From: Streptomyces sp. NBC_00083
GTDB lineage: Bacteria; Actinomycetota; Actinomycetes; Streptomycetales; Streptomycetaceae
Assembly: GCF_026343295.1 (NCBI RefSeq)
Contig: NZ_JAPELY010000002.1
Location: forward strand, 930,001 to 994,000
Reading direction: 5' to 3'
DNA length: 64,000 nucleotides
Shown here: in pieces, positions 60,180 through 64,000 of the stretch
How positions within the stretch are numbered: the stretch's first letter is position 1
Layout of the letters: every line of letters starts with the position of its first letter
Translations under genes and position numbers: made by a program
The notes under the pieces: model-generated
Seen by the model: only the letters and a program-made list of their open reading frames with translations
The model's database searches: none
What the model was told of the DNA's origin: nothing

Positions 60180-61183
60180 GCACCGCCACCGCCCCCACCA
60201 CCTGGCAGAACCGCACCGTCCTGGTCACCGGCGCCGAAGGCTTCATCGGCTCGACCCTGGTCGACCTCCTTGTCGGACTCGGCGCCGACGTGCGGGCCTT
60301 CGTGCACTACAAGCCGTACGCCGAGAAGGGCTTCCTCGCCCATCTGATGAACCACCCCCAGGTGGAGATGGTGACCGGCGACGTCCGCGACGCCGGGCGG
60401 GTCTCGGACGCGGTGGCCGGCTGCGACACCGTCTTCCACCTCGCCGCGCTCATCGGCATCCCGTACAGCTACGACTCCCCGGGCGCCTATGTGCAGACCA
60501 ACGTGGTCGGCACCGAGAACATCGCCGAGGCCTGCCGCCGCCACCGCGTGCGCCGCCTCGTCCACACCTCCACCAGCGAGGTGTACGGGACCGCCCTGAC
60601 CGCCCCGATCAGCGAGGAGCACCCGCTCCAGCCGCAGTCGCCGTACTCCGCCTCCAAGATCGGCGCCGACATGATGGCGCTCTCGCACTGGCACGCCTTC
60701 GAGCTCCCGGTCACCGTGGTGCGCCCCTTCAACACCTACGGCCCGCGCCAGTCGGCCCGCGCCGTGATCCCCACGATCCTGTCCCAACTCCACGCGGGAG
60801 TACGGGAGATCAAGCTCGGCTCGCTCACCCCGACCCGCGACTTCACGTACGTCACCGACACCGCGCGGGGCTTCCTCGCGGTCGCGGAGTGCGACCGGGC
60901 GCTCGGCGAGGTCGTGAACCTGGGCACGGGGCGCGAGATAGCCATCGGTGACCTGGCCGAGGCGCTCATCGCCGCGTCGGGCCGCGAGGCCTCCGTGGTG
61001 GTGGACCCGGCGCGCCTGCGCCCCTCGGGCAGCGAGGTCGAGCGGCTGCTTTCGGACAACTCGCGGGCCCGGGAGTGGGCCGGCTGGAAGCCCGAAGTCG
61101 ACCTGGAGGACGGCCTGAAGCAGACCTCGGAGTGGGTGCGGGAGAACCTGTCCCTCTTCGCCCCGGACCGCTACCAGGTCTGA
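60176..61183 (+). CDS. Extended SDR sugar-nucleotide dehydratase/epimerase
   Basis: 335 residues. Rossmann motif TGAEGFIGS at the N-terminus, catalytic TSTSEVYGTA and YSASK (Tyr-x-x-x-Lys), NTYGPRQ and the C-terminal sugar-binding region. Resembles 4,6-dehydratases and epimerases of the GDP-mannose or LegB type; the exact substrate is not clear. Being translationally coupled to the MurG paralogue, it likely makes or alters the sugar that enzyme transfers. Start ATG 60176 with AAGGAG upstream. Confidence 0.85.
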   Translation: MSTATAPTTWQNRTVLVTGAEGFIGSTLVDLLVGLGADVRAFVHYKPYAEKGFLAHLMNHPQVEMVTGDVRDAGRVSDAVAGCDTVFHLAALIGIPYSYDSPGAYVQTNVVGTENIAEACRRHRVRRLVHTSTSEVYGTALTAPISEEHPLQPQSPYSASKIGADMMALSHWHAFELPVTVVRPFNTYGPRQSARAVIPTILSQLHAGVREIKLGSLTPTRDFTYVTDTARGFLAVAECDRALGEVVNLGTGREIAIGDLAEALIAASGREASVVVDPARLRPSGSEVERLLSDNSRAREWAGWKPEVDLEDGLKQTSEWVRENLSLFAPDRYQV

Positions 61184-61228
61184 GCCCGCCGACGGGCCGC
61201 CGCGCGCGGGGCCGCCCTGGGCCGCGGC

Positions 61229-61864
61229 TCACGCCGTCGCGGCGAGGCCCGTGCAGATGAGGAGGGTGAAGTCGCGCGCCCACTCCGCGTCCACGGGCTC
61301 CGCGCTCACCAGGGCGCGGTGCACCACCGCGCCCGCCACCACGTCGAAGATGAGGTCGGTGTGGCGGGCGGAGACCGCCGGGTCGGCCTCGTAGGGGAGT
61401 TCGCCGCGGGCCTGGGCCCGCTCGCGGCCGACCAGAACCAGCCGCTTCTGGCGGTCCACGATGGCGGAGCGGATCCGCCCGCGCAACGCGTCGTCCCGGG
61501 TGGATTCGGCCACCACCGCCATCAGCGCCGTCTTCGCCTCGGGGCGCTCGAGAAGCGCGGCGAACTGAAGGACGACGCCCTCCACGTCGGCCATCAGGCT
61601 GCCCAGGTCCGGGAGTTCGAGCTCGTCGAAGAGGACCGCGACCGCGTCCACGACGAGTTCGTTCTTGCCCGCCCAGCGGCGGTAGAGCGTCGTCTTGGCC
61701 ACCCCGGCCCGGGTCGCCACGTCGCCCATCGTCAGCTTCGACCACCCCAGGTCCACCAGCGCCTCCCGGGTCGCCAGCAGGATCGCGGCGTCGGCCTCCG
61801 CGCTGCGGGGCCGACCCGTACGACTCGTACAGGACGGTCTCGTGGCGCGGGATGAAGAAGGCAT
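61229..61864 (-). CDS. TetR family transcriptional regulator
   Basis: 211 residues. HTH region SKLTMGDVATRAGVAKTTLYRRW (about residues 40-62), then a ligand domain. ATG 61864 is used; ATG 61876 is in frame 4 codons upstream and overlaps the palindrome TACCGGCCGGTA. The neighbouring Trx-like gene is divergent. Ligand and targets unknown. Confidence 0.82.
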   Translation of the reverse strand: MPSSSRATRPSCTSRTGRPRSAEADAAILLATREALVDLGWSKLTMGDVATRAGVAKTTLYRRWAGKNELVVDAVAVLFDELELPDLGSLMADVEGVVLQFAALLERPEAKTALMAVVAESTRDDALRGRIRSAIVDRQKRLVLVGRERAQARGELPYEADPAVSARHTDLIFDVVAGAVVHRALVSAEPVDAEWARDFTLLICTGLAATA

Positions 61865-61875
61865 GACGGCGACCA

Positions 61876-61887
61876 TACCGGCCGGTA
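61876..61887. promoter_or_regulatory. Perfect 12-bp palindrome at the TetR start
   Basis: TACCGGCCGGTA lies across the alternative TetR start and could be an autoregulatory operator. Confidence 0.4.
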
Positions 61888-61953
61888 GCAATCGCGCCAG
61901 GGGTCCTGTGGTGTGCGCGAGATCACCCCGCACGCGGGGCGCGCACCAGTTAC

Positions 61954-61968
61954 GCTACGGCTCGTAGC
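61954..61968. promoter_or_regulatory. GCTACG-N3-CGTAGC inverted repeat
   Basis: GCTACG and CGTAGC with a 3-base spacer about 90 bases from the TetR start, in the divergent gap. It fits a TetR-type operator but is short. Confidence 0.4.
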
Positions 61969-62166
61969 GAAAGCCTTGAGCGGCCTTCCGCGACAACCAC
62001 ATGTCACAGGCGCCCGGGTGGGGACCCAGGAGCCGCACGCAAGAACGCACGACCGGGGTCACGTCCGGGGTGCCCGACGTCTCGCAATCCGGCGGGAGGC
62101 GTCGAGCGGGCCCGGATCCTGCCACCGGCGCACCACGCACCTGCGCGGAAGGGGGAGGATGTACGC

Positions 62167-63138
62167 ATGCAGCCTAGGAACATGTCCATGAGCGGCGTCG
62201 TCGACCTCGCCGCGGTGAAGGCGGCCGGCGAGGCCAAGAGCAAGGCGGAGCAGGCGCGGGCCGAGGCCGCCCGGCAGGGCGGGGTCCCGGCCGTGGCGCC
62301 GTCCGCGCTCGTCATCGATGTCGACGAGGCCACTTTCGAGAGCGACGTCCTGACCCGCTCCGCCGAGGTGCCCGTCGTCATCGACTTCTGGGCCGAGTGG
62401 TGCGAGCCCTGCAAGCAGCTCGGCCCCCTGCTCGAACGGCTCGCCGTCGAGTACAACGGCCGTTTCCTCCTTGCCAAGATCGACGTCGACGCCAACCAGA
62501 TGCTGATGCAGCAGTTCGGGATCCAGGGGATCCCGGCCGTCTTCGCGGTCGTCGCCGGCCAGGCGCTCCCGCTCTTCCAGGGCGCGGCCCCGGAGGCGCA
62601 GATCCGCGAGACGCTCGACCAACTGGTGCAGGTCGCCGAGGAGCGCTTCGGCCTGACCGGCATCGCGGTCGACCCGGGCGCGGCCGCCGCCCCCGGCGCC
62701 GAGGCGCCGGCCCCCGTCGGCCCGTACGACGCCCTGCTCGAAGCCGCCGTGGTCGCCCTCGACTCGGGCGATCTGGCCGGCGCGGTCCAGGCGTACAAGA
62801 ACGTACTGAGCGACGACCCGGGCAACCCCGAGGCCAAGCTGGGCCTCGCGCAGGCCGAACTGCTCCAGCGCGTCCAGGCGCTCGACCCCGCGCAGGTCCG
62901 CAAGGACGCGGCGGAGAACCCGGCCGACGCGGCCGCGCAGATCGCCGCGGCCGACCTCGATCTGGTCGGCGGTCACGTGGAGGACGCCTTCGGCCGTCTC
63001 ATCGAAACCGTGCGGCGCACGTTCGGTGACGACCGCGACGCCGCGCGGGTCCGGCTCCTGGAGCTCTTCGAGGTGATCGGCGGCGACGACCCGCGTGTCA
63101 CCGCGGCCCGAACCGCGCTGGCGAGGGTGCTCTTCTGA
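62167..63138 (+). CDS. Thioredoxin-domain TPR protein (YbbN/CnoX-like)
   Basis: 323 residues: a 45-residue Ala-rich N-terminus, a thioredoxin domain (VVIDFWAEWCEPCKQLGPLL, GIQGIPAVF with cis-Pro) and a C-terminal TPR-like region (YDALLEAAVVALDSGDLAGAVQAYKNVL). The CxxC is CEPC rather than thioredoxin's CGPC, so the redox potential may differ. E. coli CnoX is a chaperone-type member with a similar layout. ATG 62167 with GGGGGAGG upstream. Followed by a strong hairpin. Confidence 0.88.
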   Translation: MQPRNMSMSGVVDLAAVKAAGEAKSKAEQARAEAARQGGVPAVAPSALVIDVDEATFESDVLTRSAEVPVVIDFWAEWCEPCKQLGPLLERLAVEYNGRFLLAKIDVDANQMLMQQFGIQGIPAVFAVVAGQALPLFQGAAPEAQIRETLDQLVQVAEERFGLTGIAVDPGAAAAPGAEAPAPVGPYDALLEAAVVALDSGDLAGAVQAYKNVLSDDPGNPEAKLGLAQAELLQRVQALDPAQVRKDAAENPADAAAQIAAADLDLVGGHVEDAFGRLIETVRRTFGDDRDAARVRLLELFEVIGGDDPRVTAARTALARVLF

Positions 63139-63235
63139 CCCACCCGTGAACGCCGTCGGGCGTTCACCGACCTGTCACCGAATGAGTGTCCGAAGACGGT
63201 GCACGGCGGGTGATTTGGCGACAGAGAGACAAGAG

Positions 63236-63273
63236 GCGGCCGCGTTTTACCAAAACTTGGTAAACGCGGCCGC
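63236..63273 (+). terminator. Terminator after the thioredoxin-TPR gene
   Basis: GCGGCCGCGTTTTACCAA (63236-63253) pairs with TTGGTAAACGCGGCCGC (63257-63273), with a single bulged T and loop AAC. Strong stem about 100 bases past the stop. Confidence 0.85.
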
Positions 63274-63275
63274 TG

Positions 63276-63288
63276 TTACTTCCAGTAA
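63276..63288. promoter_or_regulatory. TTACT-N3-AGTAA palindrome
   Basis: TTACT TCC AGTAA, directly after the terminator. Same arms as the site at 63405, with one base less spacing. Confidence 0.45.
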
Positions 63289-63404
63289 GTTGAGCCGCTT
63301 CTTACGTCCGCTTATCTGCGGCGATTTCCCCTTCTGTCCGGTCACTCGGCAGCACCCTGTGTGCCCAGGCGATGGCCACCGGTCGTGCCTCGGTTATCAG
63401 GCCG

Positions 63405-63418
63405 TTACTGGCTAGTAA
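63405..63418. promoter_or_regulatory. TTACT-N4-AGTAA palindrome
   Basis: TTACT GGCT AGTAA. Resembles operators of TetR-type lipid-metabolism regulators. The second copy of the arms 129 bases away strengthens the case. Confidence 0.5.
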
Positions 63419-63783
63419 TGACCCCCCTTGTGCCCCGGCTCGGAATGGACCACGATCGGCCACGCTCGGTCCAATAACGCACCAGCCCGACAGCCACTCG
63501 GCGCGGCCGCTGACTTGGGTCCCCACCGGGCCGGCCGGTGACAGTGGCACCGGCTGTGGACAGGGGGGTCTCTGCTCTCCGGCAGGGCCTGTCCAGAGGT
63601 TGCGCGAATGCGTGGCCAGTGGTTGTCGCTCGGGGGTGATCGCCGGTGTCGGACGAAGTGCGCGAGTCGTACGCGGTCGACCTCCCGCGCGTTCCCCTTC
63701 CCGAGGACGTAGCACTTCTCCCATCCCGTGACAGCCCTTGAGGGGTCCGTCCCGGAGATGTACGTCCGAGAAGGAGGAAAGTC

Positions 63784-64000
63784 ATGGAGTCCCAAGTACG
63801 TGGCGGGACCAGATGGAAGCGGTTCGCTCTGGTCATGGTGCCGAGCGTGGCCGCGACGGCCGCGATAGGCGTCGGCCTGGCACAGGGCGCGCTGGCAGCG
63901 TCGTTCAGTGTGTCGGGCGTCGACTTCAAGGTGACGGCTCAGAAGCTCGACGGCCAGAACCTCTTGCAGTACGGCAGCGTCGCAACCGGCAAGTCCCTTG
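63784..64000 (+). CDS. DUF6230 family exported protein, 3'-truncated by window
   Basis: The first 72 residues are visible. A basic start (MESQVRGGTRWKRF) and hydrophobic segment (ALVMVPSVAATAAIGVGLAQ) are a signal or anchor, followed by ALAASFSVSGVDFKVTAQKLDG, the start of a beta-rich domain. Streptomyces relatives have been labelled cholesterol esterase without evidence. AAGGAGG lies 7 bases before the ATG. The rest is outside the window. Confidence 0.72.
   Translation, partial: MESQVRGGTRWKRFALVMVPSVAATAAIGVGLAQGALAASFSVSGVDFKVTAQKLDGQNLLQYGSVATGKSL

Larger units (their letters stand above)
63274..63783 (+). other. Long noncoding gap before the DUF6230 gene
   Basis: The stretch between the terminator and the gene at 63784 shows no convincing coding sequence. 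It holds two TTACT...AGTAA palindromes, a TGGACC/GGTCCA pair (63448-63475) and presumably a long 5' untranslated region or promoter array for the exported protein gene. Confidence 0.6.

Noticed and set aside
63405..63780. Coding sequence in the gap before the DUF6230 gene
   Set aside because: Open frames on both strands lack start signals and homology; the region is better explained as regulatory.

Overview
The window is about 72% G+C and reads as core chromosome of a Streptomyces species. Supporting evidence is the strong G/C third-position bias, GTG/TTG starts, the presence of NucS, FilP, Scy and isobutyryl-CoA mutase, and a gene order that agrees, from memory, with the S. coelicolor SCO5362-SCO5420 region. 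I see no tRNA, rRNA, insertion sequence, prophage or CRISPR. Both edge genes are cut by the window.

Layout. 1-4.0 kb: end of a Sua5-type tRNA-modification gene, a phosphatase-like protein whose nucleophile position is Ser, a serine hydroxymethyltransferase and a WecA/TagO-type lipid carrier sugar-phosphate transferase. 4.3-12.1 kb: the complete F1Fo ATP synthase operon atpIBEFHAGDC, closed by a hairpin. 12.2-20.4 kb: a DUF2550 protein, the chitinase locus chiC-chiR-chiS with its operator-like promoter, a membrane protein, an OmpR-type two-component pair, a small secreted protein and a small lipoprotein. 20.4-20.9 kb: a repeat array. 20.9-25.2 kb: cobalamin adenosyltransferase, a drug-efflux type ABC exporter with a divergent TetR, a 3-hydroxybutyryl-CoA dehydrogenase and a STAS protein. 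25.5-31.2 kb: a large membrane-anchored NTPase, NucS, a conserved actinobacterial protein, a luciferase-like oxidoreductase and a small Zn-binding protein. 31.3-40.6 kb: two tandem paralogous ABC exporters followed by the cytoskeletal genes filP and scy. 40.7-43.6 kb: methylmalonyl-CoA epimerase, thiolase and MeaB. 43.7-48.4 kb: an MFS transporter behind a possible hexapeptide leader, a MarR regulator, three AIM24 paralogues, a DUF3817 protein and a thiamine-binding-like protein. 48.6-53.4 kb: cslA, glxA and a GH6 hydrolase for tip glycan synthesis. 53.6-56.8 kb: MarR, DUF3817 and icmA, with a repeat array between the first two. 56.9-61.2 kb: a two-component system back to back with a MurG paralogue and an extended SDR sugar-nucleotide enzyme. 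61.2-64 kb: TetR, a thioredoxin-TPR protein and the start of a DUF6230 secreted protein.

Three themes connect the genes. B12-dependent acyl-CoA metabolism runs through the window (adenosyltransferase, epimerase, MeaB, IcmA, thiolase, 3-hydroxyacyl-CoA dehydrogenase). Polar growth and envelope are represented by FilP, Scy, CslA/GlxA/GH6, the MurG paralogue with its SDR partner, and the WecA-like enzyme. Regulation is represented by three two-component systems, several one-component regulators and many palindromes in short divergent gaps. The least explained items are the TCS/MurG-like/SDR module with its 11-bp-spaced direct repeats, the AIM24 trio with its overlapping palindromes, the NTPase with Arg in the Walker A lysine position, the near-perfect palindrome at the icmA start, and the family of hairpin-bearing intergenic repeats.
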